From Bacillota bacterium (GTDB lineage: Bacteria; Bacillota; Clostridia; Christensenellales; CAG-138): 16,396 nucleotides of DNA. The first letter of the stretch is position 1; each line of letters opens with the position of its first letter. Of the stretch, positions 1 to 5,548 are shown one piece after another. Under the pieces are notes generated by a model. It made no database searches and had not been told where the DNA came from. It saw nothing but the letters and a program-made list of their open reading frames with translations. A program made the position numbers and the translations under genes. Where the stretch lies: positions 1 through 16,396 of the forward strand of contig JAEYSE010000009.1 in NCBI GenBank assembly GCA_023435025.1, given 5' to 3'.

Positions 1-336
1 ATACTGCGCGGCATGGGCGTGTACCACGGCAAAAAGGGTGCGGGCATTTCCGTGGAAGCGAAAGTCAAAAACGGCCCCGTAACCACGCTGGGCCTCACCC
101 AGCAGCGGGATGGGAAATTTAAGTTCATCATCTCCGAAGGAGTCGCCACCAACGGGGAGATCATGAACATCGGCAACACGCAGACGCAGGTGGACTTTAA
201 AATTCACCCCGACCGCTACATGGACAAATGGTTCCGTGAAGCGCCGCCGCACCATTGCAGCATGAGCATTGGCCACAACAAGGAGCTTTTCTTAAAGGTG
301 GCGAAACTGCTGGGCGTGGACGCCGTGGTGGTATAG
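1..336 (+). CDS. C-terminal fragment of a fucose/arabinose isomerase-superfamily protein
   Basis: The reading frame is open from base 1, so the gene begins upstream of the window and only its last 111 residues are here. The fragment has the C-terminal pattern of L-fucose/L-arabinose isomerase-like proteins: a beta-rich stretch (VTTLGLTQQRDGKFKFII), a GNTQTQVDF segment, and the APPHHCSMSIGHN motif close to the end, followed by a short KVAKLLGVDAVVV tail. Members of this superfamily interconvert aldoses and ketoses in the cytoplasm with a divalent metal, and the conserved His region belongs to the substrate/metal site. Whether the substrate is fucose, arabinose or another sugar cannot be told from the tail. 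It differs from the FucI at the other end of the window and is not a duplicate of it. The ATG at 13 is internal, not a start. Confidence 0.7.
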   Translation: MLRGMGVYHGKKGAGISVEAKVKNGPVTTLGLTQQRDGKFKFIISEGVATNGEIMNIGNTQTQVDFKIHPDRYMDKWFREAPPHHCSMSIGHNKELFLKVAKLLGVDAVVV

Positions 337-340
337 GCAA

Positions 341-365
341 ACAAAAAGCGGGGCTCTTGCCCCGC
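341..365 (-). terminator. Intrinsic terminator (hairpin 1 of repeat copy A)
   Basis: Arms GCGGGGC (348-354) and GCCCCGC (359-365) form a perfect 7-bp stem with a 4-nt loop. Read on the minus strand it is followed by TTTTTGT (complement of 341-347), so it can end transcription from the minus-strand gene whose stop is at 434. On the plus strand there is no T-run, although the hairpin also sits 11 nt after the isomerase stop. The same hairpin is the first stem of a modular repeat. Confidence 0.5.
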
Positions 366-399
366 ACTCCGCTTAAGGATCATACCCCTTAAGAAACCC
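348..399 (+). repeat. Two-hairpin modular repeat, copy A
   Basis: Hairpin 1 (348-365, loop TCTT) is followed by the linker ACTCCG, then hairpin 2 with arms CTTAAGG (372-378) and CCTTAAG (387-393), then a trailer AAACCC. The order of stem, short pyrimidine-rich linker, stem and trailing (G)AAnCCC is the same as in the copies at 2540, 5370 and 5464, while the stem sequences differ. It lies between the convergent ends of two genes. Identity as a repeat family rests on comparison within this window only. Confidence 0.5.
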
Positions 400-407
400 G
401 ATTTAAG

Positions 408-429
408 TGGCCGCGAAATATCGCGGCCA
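408..429. repeat. Perfect 9-bp inverted repeat
   Basis: TGGCCGCGA (408-416) and TCGCGGCCA (421-429) are perfect complements around a 4-nt loop AATA. It sits 4 nt beyond the stop of the minus-strand gene at 434. No T-run follows on either strand, so it is more likely a transcript-end stabilising hairpin, or an addition to the neighbouring terminator, than a terminator by itself. Confidence 0.55.
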
Positions 430-433
430 TTCA

Positions 434-892
434 TTATGTGTTGAAGAACTGCTCCAGCTTTACATGCAAAGCATCCATATCTTCTTGGGAAACAGAGTAA
501 AACATGTCATCCTGTTCATCTATAGAACTGCAGTATTCTATCTCATTCCTATCAATATAAAGAACGAACAAATCGTTGCCCAACCCATCCTTGCAACGAA
601 TGCTCCAAGAGTAGCCGGGAGCCGGCGTATGTTTTGGACCGCTATATGGAATAAGTCCTGCCTCCTGCACAGCCAGCACAACCGCAATGGCATCTTCCCC
701 AATAAATTGTTTTCCCGGCGGCGGGGCGTCCCTGTTTAATTCCACAATCCCGTCCGCTGGTACGAGCGCGGCGAAGTCCACCAATACGGCCTGCTCAGGC
801 TCCGTATACTCCGGCTGGTGGGTAAACAGTACCGCAAAGACGAACAGTACGACCACCCCCAGCAAAAGCCACATGTTTGTCTTGTTTTGCAT
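434..892 (-). CDS. Membrane-anchored protein of unknown function
   Basis: This encodes a 152-residue protein that I do not recognise. The start is placed at the ATG at 890-892 because AGGAGG lies just upstream; the spacing is short (3 nt), so an in-frame GTG at 911-913 or the ATG at 872-874 cannot be excluded. Residues about 7-24 are one strongly hydrophobic segment (MWLLLGVVVLFVFAVLF) after a short basic N-terminus, which fits an uncleaved signal anchor with the rest outside the membrane. The remaining ~125 residues are acidic and mixed alpha/beta in appearance, with SWSIRCKDGLGNDLFVLYID and two cysteines, and no catalytic motif I can name. It lies downstream of the small ORF at 986-1075 with a terminator-like hairpin between them, so it probably has its own expression signals. 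It ends in the terminator at 341-365. Confidence 0.65.
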   Translation of the reverse strand: MQNKTNMWLLLGVVVLFVFAVLFTHQPEYTEPEQAVLVDFAALVPADGIVELNRDAPPPGKQFIGEDAIAVVLAVQEAGLIPYSGPKHTPAPGYSWSIRCKDGLGNDLFVLYIDRNEIEYCSSIDEQDDMFYSVSQEDMDALHVKLEQFFNT

Positions 893-929
893 AAGCCTCC
901 TTTTCCACAGCACATACGGGCGCCGTCAA

Positions 930-961
930 AAAGAAAAGCGTCGGAGAAATTCCGGCGCTTT
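930..961 (-). terminator. Intrinsic terminator after the 29-codon ORF
   Basis: On the minus strand, arms AAAGCG-CGGA and TCCG-CGCTTT (935-961, with one internal mismatch that would be a T/G wobble on the plus strand) enclose a 5-nt loop and are followed by TTTTCTTTTTG. This is a good Rho-independent terminator 25 nt beyond the stop of the small ORF. It supports that ORF as a separate transcript unit. Confidence 0.6.
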
Positions 962-985
962 ACGGCCTCTTATGAGGCAAACCTT

Positions 986-1075
986 TTATTGCTCTGAGGC
1001 GGGCGGGATGCAGCCATCCGGAAACTCAGGCGAGCATACAGTTTCATCAAATACGATATCGTTCACTTTCCTCAT
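986..1075 (-). CDS. Small ORF, 29-residue acidic peptide with two cysteines
   Basis: The ATG at 1073-1075 is preceded by AAGGAGG with an 8-nt spacer, one of the best ribosome sites in the window, and the frame runs 29 codons to TAA. The peptide starts MRKVNDIVFDETVC and ends SPEFPDGCIPPASEQ. It is acidic, has two cysteines eight residues apart (CSPEFPDGC) and has no membrane segment. A terminator-like hairpin lies just downstream and an elaborate hairpin lies just upstream, so the small gene is framed by expression signals. A competing ATG 5 nt upstream gives only a two-codon frame, and the ribosome site could serve either. I do not recognise a family. It could be a stand-alone small protein, a peptide precursor or a leader peptide. 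The call rests on the ribosome site and the flanking signals, not on homology. Confidence 0.4.
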   Translation of the reverse strand: MRKVNDIVFDETVCSPEFPDGCIPPASEQ

Positions 1076-1097
1076 GCCATGCGCCTCCTTGTTCCAT

Positions 1098-1140
1098 GTT
1101 TTATTGCTTTATTGATACCCCGTTCTTGGGGCAATAAAAC
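1098..1140 (-). promoter_or_regulatory. Hairpin with two alternative pairings after galK
   Basis: GTTTTATTGC (1098-1107) and GCAATAAAAC (1131-1140) are perfect 10-nt complements. Inside them, TTTATTG (1108-1114) followed by CCCC (1118-1121) can pair instead with the same right-hand arm (GGGG plus CAATAAA). The right arm therefore has two competing partners, as in attenuators or switches. It starts 16 nt after the galK stop and ends about 22 nt before the small ORF start. It may simply be the galK terminator, but no clean T-run follows. Confidence 0.4.
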
Positions 1141-1155
1141 GCAGAATTTTCATAT

Positions 1156-2418
1156 TTACAGCACGCGCGTCATACCAATTGCCCGGATACCGGGTACCGC
1201 GCAGGAGCCTAAACCAAACAGTGCGTCCATTCCAGCCCGGTACTCTTCCAACAAGTCCAGAGGCACCCATGCCTGTATGGTGCCCGCAAACCCGCCGCCA
1301 TGCACCCTGAACGCGCCCCGGCCTTTCAACAGATGCTCGCTTAAACAGAGCGCCGCCGCCACCGGCTGCTGCTTTGGGTTCCCCGCAAGATACACGTTTT
1401 GCAGGTACATAAAAGACGATTGCCCGCTTTCCCGCACCAGGGATAAAAAGCGTTCCACATCTCCATCCTTCAATGCGTTCGCCTGCTTCTCTACCCGCGC
1501 ATGATCCCGGAAAAAGTGCGCAGCACGTAAGAACGCCCGGTCCCCGTACTCTTTGCGGATTTTGGAGGCGTTTTCATACAGCGACCTCTCCGTCACATCC
1601 CGCAGTACTTCCCCGCCCAACGCCCGCGCAACGGCGCGCATTTCCACCGTTACCGCGCCGTATTCGCCCGTAAGGCCTTCGTGGTTTCCGTGGGTGTCCG
1701 TGATGCACAGCGCATACCCTTGCGTCGTAATGGGAATGGGTTCCACCACCGGAGAAAGCGGGTCTATAAAATCCATCCGTACGAACCCGCCCACGGCGCA
1801 GGCCATTTGGTCCATCAGGCCGCAGGGTTTGCCGAAATATACGTTTTCCGCATATCGGCTGATGATAGCGGCTTCTACCGGAGAAAGCTTGCCTTCGTTA
1901 TACAAATGACTCTGGATGCAGCAAAGCAGCACCTCGAAGGCCGCGCTTGAAGAAAGCCCGGACCCGCGCAGCACTTCGGATACCATGTATGCCCTGAATC
2001 CGCCCACGCGGTAGCCGCGCTGTTGCATACCATTGGCAACGCCCCGGATCAATGCCGCGGAGGTTTCCCGTTCATCCTGACTCTTGGAAAGATCGGACAA
2101 GTTGACGGATATGCTGCCAAACCCCTCCGAATAGAGCTCTACCACGCCATCCTCCGCAGGAGACGCCGCACACAGCATGTCCAGTTCCACCGCCGCAGCA
2201 AGCACCGCGCCGTGGTTGTGATCCGTATGGTTGCCCCCGACCTCTGTGCGGCCGGGCGTGGAGAACAAAAAGACATCCTGTTCCCCGAATTTTTTCACAA
2301 ATCCTGCCGCTACATGTGCACAACGCGCGCGGGCAGTGGGAATGTCGGAATATACGCGGGAAATTGCCGCGTCTAACGGGCCGCATTTGACCTGTTCCGC
2401 CAGTTTGGATGCAAGCAT
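1156..2418 (-). CDS. galK: Galactokinase
   Basis: This 420-residue GHMP-family sugar kinase phosphorylates alpha-D-galactose at C1 with ATP, the first kinase step of the Leloir pathway, in the cytoplasm. All three family motifs are visible: the galactokinase signature in the form PGRTEVGGNHTDHNHG (about residues 55-70), the phosphate-binding GSGLSSSA, and the C-terminal VHGGGFAGTIQ. The GRTEVGGNHTDH form, instead of GRVNLIGEHTDY, is typical of clostridial members as I recall them. I chose the ATG at 2416-2418 because GGGGGGTG lies about 7 nt upstream; the in-frame TTG 15 nt earlier has no ribosome site and overlaps that motif. Length is slightly above the usual 380-400. A TACAAT hexamer about 30 nt upstream could be a -10 box, but no clear -35 is seen. 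No epimerase or uridylyltransferase gene is adjacent, so the rest of the pathway must be elsewhere. Confidence 0.93.
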   Translation of the reverse strand: MLASKLAEQVKCGPLDAAISRVYSDIPTARARCAHVAAGFVKKFGEQDVFLFSTPGRTEVGGNHTDHNHGAVLAAAVELDMLCAASPAEDGVVELYSEGFGSISVNLSDLSKSQDERETSAALIRGVANGMQQRGYRVGGFRAYMVSEVLRGSGLSSSAAFEVLLCCIQSHLYNEGKLSPVEAAIISRYAENVYFGKPCGLMDQMACAVGGFVRMDFIDPLSPVVEPIPITTQGYALCITDTHGNHEGLTGEYGAVTVEMRAVARALGGEVLRDVTERSLYENASKIRKEYGDRAFLRAAHFFRDHARVEKQANALKDGDVERFLSLVRESGQSSFMYLQNVYLAGNPKQQPVAAALCLSEHLLKGRGAFRVHGGGFAGTIQAWVPLDLLEEYRAGMDALFGLGSCAVPGIRAIGMTRVL

Positions 2419-2490
2419 TTGTACACCCCCCAATGCAATTTATTGTACATGAATTTTACAGTTGCGGATAGGGGATTTTCGGCTGGACCG

Positions 2491-2519
2491 CAAGAAAAGG
2501 CCGCACAAATTGTGCGGCC
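2491..2519 (-). terminator. Intrinsic terminator after the SPFH gene
   Basis: GGCCGCACAA (2499-2508) and TTGTGCGGCC (2510-2519) are perfect complements (in practice about 8 bp with a 5-nt loop). On the minus strand they are followed by TTTTCTTG (complement of 2491-2498). It separates the SPFH transcript from galK. Confidence 0.65.
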
Positions 2520-2539
2520 AAATGGTTCCGAAAAAAGAC

Positions 2540-2595
2540 CGTTGGAGGCTCTGCCTCCAAACCTTCGCTCAGGGCCGTGACGGCCCTGAGAACCC
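2540..2595 (+). repeat. Two-hairpin modular repeat, copy B
   Basis: Hairpin 1 has arms TTGGAGGC (2542-2549) and GCCTCCAA (2553-2560) with loop TCT. The linker is ACCTTCG. Hairpin 2 has 10-nt arms CTCAGGGCCG (2568-2577) and CGGCCCTGAG (2581-2590) with loop TGA. The trailer is AACCC. The first 25 bases (2540-2564) are identical to the reverse complement of 5493-5517. It lies in the 3' region of the SPFH gene, antisense to that gene and before its terminator. Confidence 0.6.
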
Positions 2596-2616
2596 TCTTT
2601 GGGATTTAAACTTTAC

Positions 2617-3501
2617 TCACTCCGTCGGCAGATCCACGCCGATCAGCGCGCCGCCCTCGCCCGTCTGCACGGTGGGCAGCTTACCGTCCCACTTGTTGAT
2701 GGTTTCATAATCGATCAGGGTCTGGTTGAGGGATTCAGCGAGCTTGCGGTTGGCCTCGGCCTGTGCTTCCGCCTCAACGGCGATCTGCTTTGCCTTGGCT
2801 TCCGCTTCAATCACAGCAGATTGAGCGGCAGCCTGCGCCGCGATGACCTGCTGCTTTGCGGTGGCTTCCGCAATAACAACCGCCTGCTCCTGCTCGGTGC
2901 GGGTCTTGATAAGGTTCTGCTCGGCTACCTGCTTCTGTTCGATAGCGGCGATATATTCATCCGAGAAGTCCCAATCGATGATGTTGAAATCCTCGACCAT
3001 GATACCGGAATTGGCGAGCTTTTGCTTCATGTTGTTATCAAGCTCCACCGAAACCGTGCTGCGGTCCGCCACAAGCGTACTTGCGGTGTATTCCGCCACA
3101 ACAGCCTTTAGCACCTCGTGCACCGCGGGAACCACCAGCACGCTTTCATAGGCGTTGCCGACGTTGCGGTAGATACTTTGGCTCATGCCCTTGTCGATGC
3201 GGTAGTTGACCGCAAGCTTCGCAGAAACCGTCTGCAAATCTTTGGAGAAGGCCTGGGTTTCGACCTCCAGCTTCACGATACGGTTGTTGATGAATATAAC
3301 CTGTTGCGCGAAGGGGATTTTAAAATGCATACCCTCCTGCAGCACGATATCGCTGACTCTACCCAGCGTCAAGACCACGCCCGTATGCCCGGCAGGCACC
3401 ACAACGACGCTGCCCAGCACCACGGAAAGCGCAACGATCATGATGATTACGGTCAGTACGACCTTACCCCCTGATACTTTCCCATCCTTGTTTTTAAACA
3501 T
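2617..3501 (-). CDS. SPFH/band-7 (prohibitin-like) membrane protein
   Basis: This 294-residue protein has a basic N-terminus, one membrane segment (about residues 13-36) and then the SPFH/band-7 fold beginning VVVVPAGHTGVVLTLGRV and continuing through a KIPFAQQVIFINNRIVKLEV core to about residue 180. Residues about 185-255 are a long Ala/Glu/Gln-rich coiled coil (repeated AEA, EAKAKQ, EAEAQAEA), as in prohibitins, where it drives ring formation. Such proteins form large membrane-bound oligomers that organise membrane domains or hold proteases such as FtsH. The partner cannot be told here because no protease or NfeD gene is adjacent. The start ATG is supported by GGAGG 6 nt upstream. A TATACT hexamer on the minus strand (complement of 3546-3551) is a plausible -10, without a good -35. 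It is divergent from the flippase gene. Confidence 0.88.
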   Translation of the reverse strand: MFKNKDGKVSGGKVVLTVIIMIVALSVVLGSVVVVPAGHTGVVLTLGRVSDIVLQEGMHFKIPFAQQVIFINNRIVKLEVETQAFSKDLQTVSAKLAVNYRIDKGMSQSIYRNVGNAYESVLVVPAVHEVLKAVVAEYTASTLVADRSTVSVELDNNMKQKLANSGIMVEDFNIIDWDFSDEYIAAIEQKQVAEQNLIKTRTEQEQAVVIAEATAKQQVIAAQAAAQSAVIEAEAKAKQIAVEAEAQAEANRKLAESLNQTLIDYETINKWDGKLPTVQTGEGGALIGVDLPTE

Positions 3502-3657
3502 CTTGCTCCTCCATGTATGGTTTCAGAATAAAAAGGATTACAAAGAGTATACCATAGTGCAGGGGTGAATGGAGAGGCATAATATGGCATGGCCTCGAAG
3601 CACTTTTAACATTTTGGTGAACTCTTTTCGGGATCACCCCGAAGCAGCCCGCCACGG

Positions 3658-3685
3658 TTGGCAAAACAGAAAAATCTGCTATACT
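3658..3685 (+). promoter_or_regulatory. Sigma-A-type promoter for the flippase gene
   Basis: TTGGCA (3658-3663), a 16-nt spacer and TATACT (3680-3685) lie 46 nt before the ATG at 3732. The leader contains a small GCCCG/CGGGC hairpin just before a GAGGGGGC ribosome site. This promoter probably drives the flippase gene and, by read-through, mazG. Confidence 0.65.
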
Positions 3686-3731
3686 TGAGGGTGCAGCAGG
3701 CCCGTGTTCATGCGGGCAGAGGGGGCAATGC

Positions 3732-5348
3732 ATGGAAAAAAGATCCTTCGTGCGCGGCGCGGCGATACTTGCTATCGCGGGGCTGATTGTAAAGTTTATC
3801 GGTGCAGTTTATCGTATTCCGCTAAGCAATATCGTTGGCGTAGAGGCGATGTCCTATTACGATATCGTCTACCGCTACTATACCTGGCTTCTTGTCATTT
3901 CCTCGGCAGGCCTTCCAACAGCGATTTCAAAGCTCGTTTCCGAACGTGCGACGCTGGGGGATTACCGTGGTGCGCGATCGGTATTCAAGGCCGCTTTCCG
4001 GTTGCTTCTGATCATCGGCGTTGCGACTACGTTGATTATGTTCGCTGGCGCAGATGCGCTTGCTTCCATTTCTTATCCAGCCGAAGCAACAGCGGAAATT
4101 GCAAAACAGGCGCTCTCCTTTAGGGCACTTGCCCCCGCATTGTTATTTGTTTCGGTCATGTGTGCATATCGGGGTTACTTGCAGGGCATGCAACAAATGG
4201 TGGGCACCGCCTTCTCCCAAGTGGCGGAGCAGATAGGCAAACTTGCCATCGGCTTTGCGCTTGCCATTCACTTCTTGCCCCAGGGGCCGGAATACGCCGC
4301 GATGGGCGCGTTGATCGGCGTAAGCGGATCGGAGCTTGTGGGTCTAATTGTAATCTGGGTTTTCTACCTGCGCCGTAAAAACGAATTCTCGCTGCAAATA
4401 GCCGCAGCCCCACGCAGCAAGGAAAAATCTTCTTTCAACTCCATCTCCAAGAAAATACTCGCCATTGCCGTGCCGGTCACAATCGGCGCTTCCGTCATGC
4501 CGGTGGTGGGCATTATAGACAGCGCGCTCATCATTCGCGTACTGGGGAGCATCGGATACACCATAAAGGAAGCGAGCAGCGCGTACTCGCTGCTCTACTC
4601 GTTCGTGACACCCATTATCAACATGCCCGCCGTGCTGACCTCAGCACTTGCCATGAGCCTTGTTCCCGCAATCTCTGCCTATATGGCAAAAAAGGACGTG
4701 AAACGGGTCCGCTCTGCCGGGCGTACGGGGCTCAAACTTGCGTTTATCATCGGCACGCCATGTGCAATGGGTTTGTTTGTGCTTGCCGAGCCGATTTTGG
4801 GCATGCTTTACCATTCGCTTACGCCAACCGAGCTGAAACTGGCCGCAGAGCTTTTGCAGACGGCCTGCATCGGCGTGGTGTTCCTTTCTATTGTGCAGAC
4901 GCTCACCGGCATCATACAGGGCCTGGGCAGGCCTACAATACCCGTTATTAACCTGGTATTCGGCGGGGTATTGAAGGTGGTGACCATGCTTGTACTGATG
5001 CATAGGCCGGAAATCAATATTCAGGGCGCCGCCGTCTCCACAGTGGTCTGCTATGCTTCGGCGGGAATACTTGACATCATCTACCTGGTACGCAAGACGG
5101 GAATGAAATTGAATTTATACGACGTGTTCGGCAAGCCCATACTCTCCTCCGCGCTGATGGGCATACTTGTTATGTTCCTGTACCGCGCCATCGTGGACCA
5201 CGCAAGCCAGACGGTGGCGACGCTGGGCTCGGTGCTTGCGGGCGTCATACTTTATGCCGTGCTCGCTGTGGTGTTAAGGATGTTCAGCGCAGATGATTTG
5301 CAGTTTATCCCCGGCGGCAACCGGCTTAGAAAAGTGTTCCGGGTGTAG
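3732..5348 (+). CDS. MOP-superfamily lipid/polysaccharide flippase, SpoVB/YabM (MurJ-like) type
   Basis: This 538-residue polytopic protein has about 14 hydrophobic segments along its whole length. The N-terminus (SFVRGAAILAIAGLIVKFIGAVYRIPLSNIVG) matches the SpoVB/YtgP/YabM branch of the MurJ-like exporters, which flip undecaprenyl-linked precursors such as lipid II or other polymer units across the membrane. Characteristic interior parts are YYDIVYRYYTWLLVISSAGLPTAISKLVSE and YRGYLQGMQQMVGTAFSQVAEQ. The ATG is preceded by GAGGGGGC at about 5 nt. In Bacillus subtilis a flippase of this type (yabM) lies beside yabN (mazG), and the same pair occurs here with mazG 200 nt downstream on the same strand, so YabM-like is the best analogue. 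The exact substrate and whether it is sporulation-specific are unknown. A cluster of hairpins fills the space to mazG. Confidence 0.88.
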   Translation: MEKRSFVRGAAILAIAGLIVKFIGAVYRIPLSNIVGVEAMSYYDIVYRYYTWLLVISSAGLPTAISKLVSERATLGDYRGARSVFKAAFRLLLIIGVATTLIMFAGADALASISYPAEATAEIAKQALSFRALAPALLFVSVMCAYRGYLQGMQQMVGTAFSQVAEQIGKLAIGFALAIHFLPQGPEYAAMGALIGVSGSELVGLIVIWVFYLRRKNEFSLQIAAAPRSKEKSSFNSISKKILAIAVPVTIGASVMPVVGIIDSALIIRVLGSIGYTIKEASSAYSLLYSFVTPIINMPAVLTSALAMSLVPAISAYMAKKDVKRVRSAGRTGLKLAFIIGTPCAMGLFVLAEPILGMLYHSLTPTELKLAAELLQTACIGVVFLSIVQTLTGIIQGLGRPTIPVINLVFGGVLKVVTMLVLMHRPEINIQGAAVSTVVCYASAGILDIIYLVRKTGMKLNLYDVFGKPILSSALMGILVMFLYRAIVDHASQTVATLGSVLAGVILYAVLAVVLRMFSADDLQFIPGGNRLRKVFRV

Positions 5349-5369
5349 AGCAAGTTGAGAGTTTTCTCC

Positions 5370-5422
5370 TCAGGGGCTTTGCCCCTGAACCCCACCCAAG
5401 GGACACGTCCCTTGGGAATCCC
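5370..5422 (+). repeat. Two-hairpin modular repeat, copy C
   Basis: Hairpin 1 arms are TCAGGGGC (5370-5377) and GCCCCTGA (5381-5388) with loop TTT. The linker is ACCCCA. Hairpin 2 arms are CCCAAGGGAC (5395-5404) and GTCCCTTGGG (5407-5416). The trailer is AATCCC. The order and the linker/trailer type match copies A, B and D, with different stem sequences. It begins 22 nt after the flippase stop. Confidence 0.6.
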
Positions 5423-5429
5423 TTTCTCT

Positions 5430-5455
5430 GGAAACGTCTTGAATAGGACGTTTCC
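5430..5455. repeat. Central 9-bp hairpin between repeat copies C and D
   Basis: GGAAACGTC (5430-5438) and GACGTTTCC (5447-5455) pair perfectly around an 8-nt loop. It lies at the centre between the plus-oriented copy C and the minus-oriented copy D, making the whole 5370-5517 block roughly mirror-symmetric. Confidence 0.6.
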
Positions 5456-5463
5456 GAATATGG

Positions 5464-5517
5464 GTCCTTAGGGTCGTAACGACCCTAAGCGGAGGTTTGG
5501 AGGCAGAGCCTCCAACG
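5464..5517 (-). repeat. Two-hairpin modular repeat, copy D (inverted)
   Basis: Read on the minus strand, hairpin 1 is TTGGAGGC/GCCTCCAA (5497-5515, loop TCT), the linker is ACCTCCG, hairpin 2 is CTTAGGGTCG/CGACCCTAAG (5467-5489) and the trailer is GACCC. Its first 25 bases are identical to copy B. In hairpin 2 it differs from B at two positions per arm, and both changes are compensated on the other arm, so pairing is kept. Confidence 0.6.
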
Positions 5518-5548
5518 TTTTTGTTGATAACCTTAAAGGAGTGCTACA

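Noticed and set aside
687..1115. 142-codon plus-strand open frame
   Set aside because: It is antisense to the membrane protein gene and the small ORF, without a ribosome site; the minus-strand frames are better supported.
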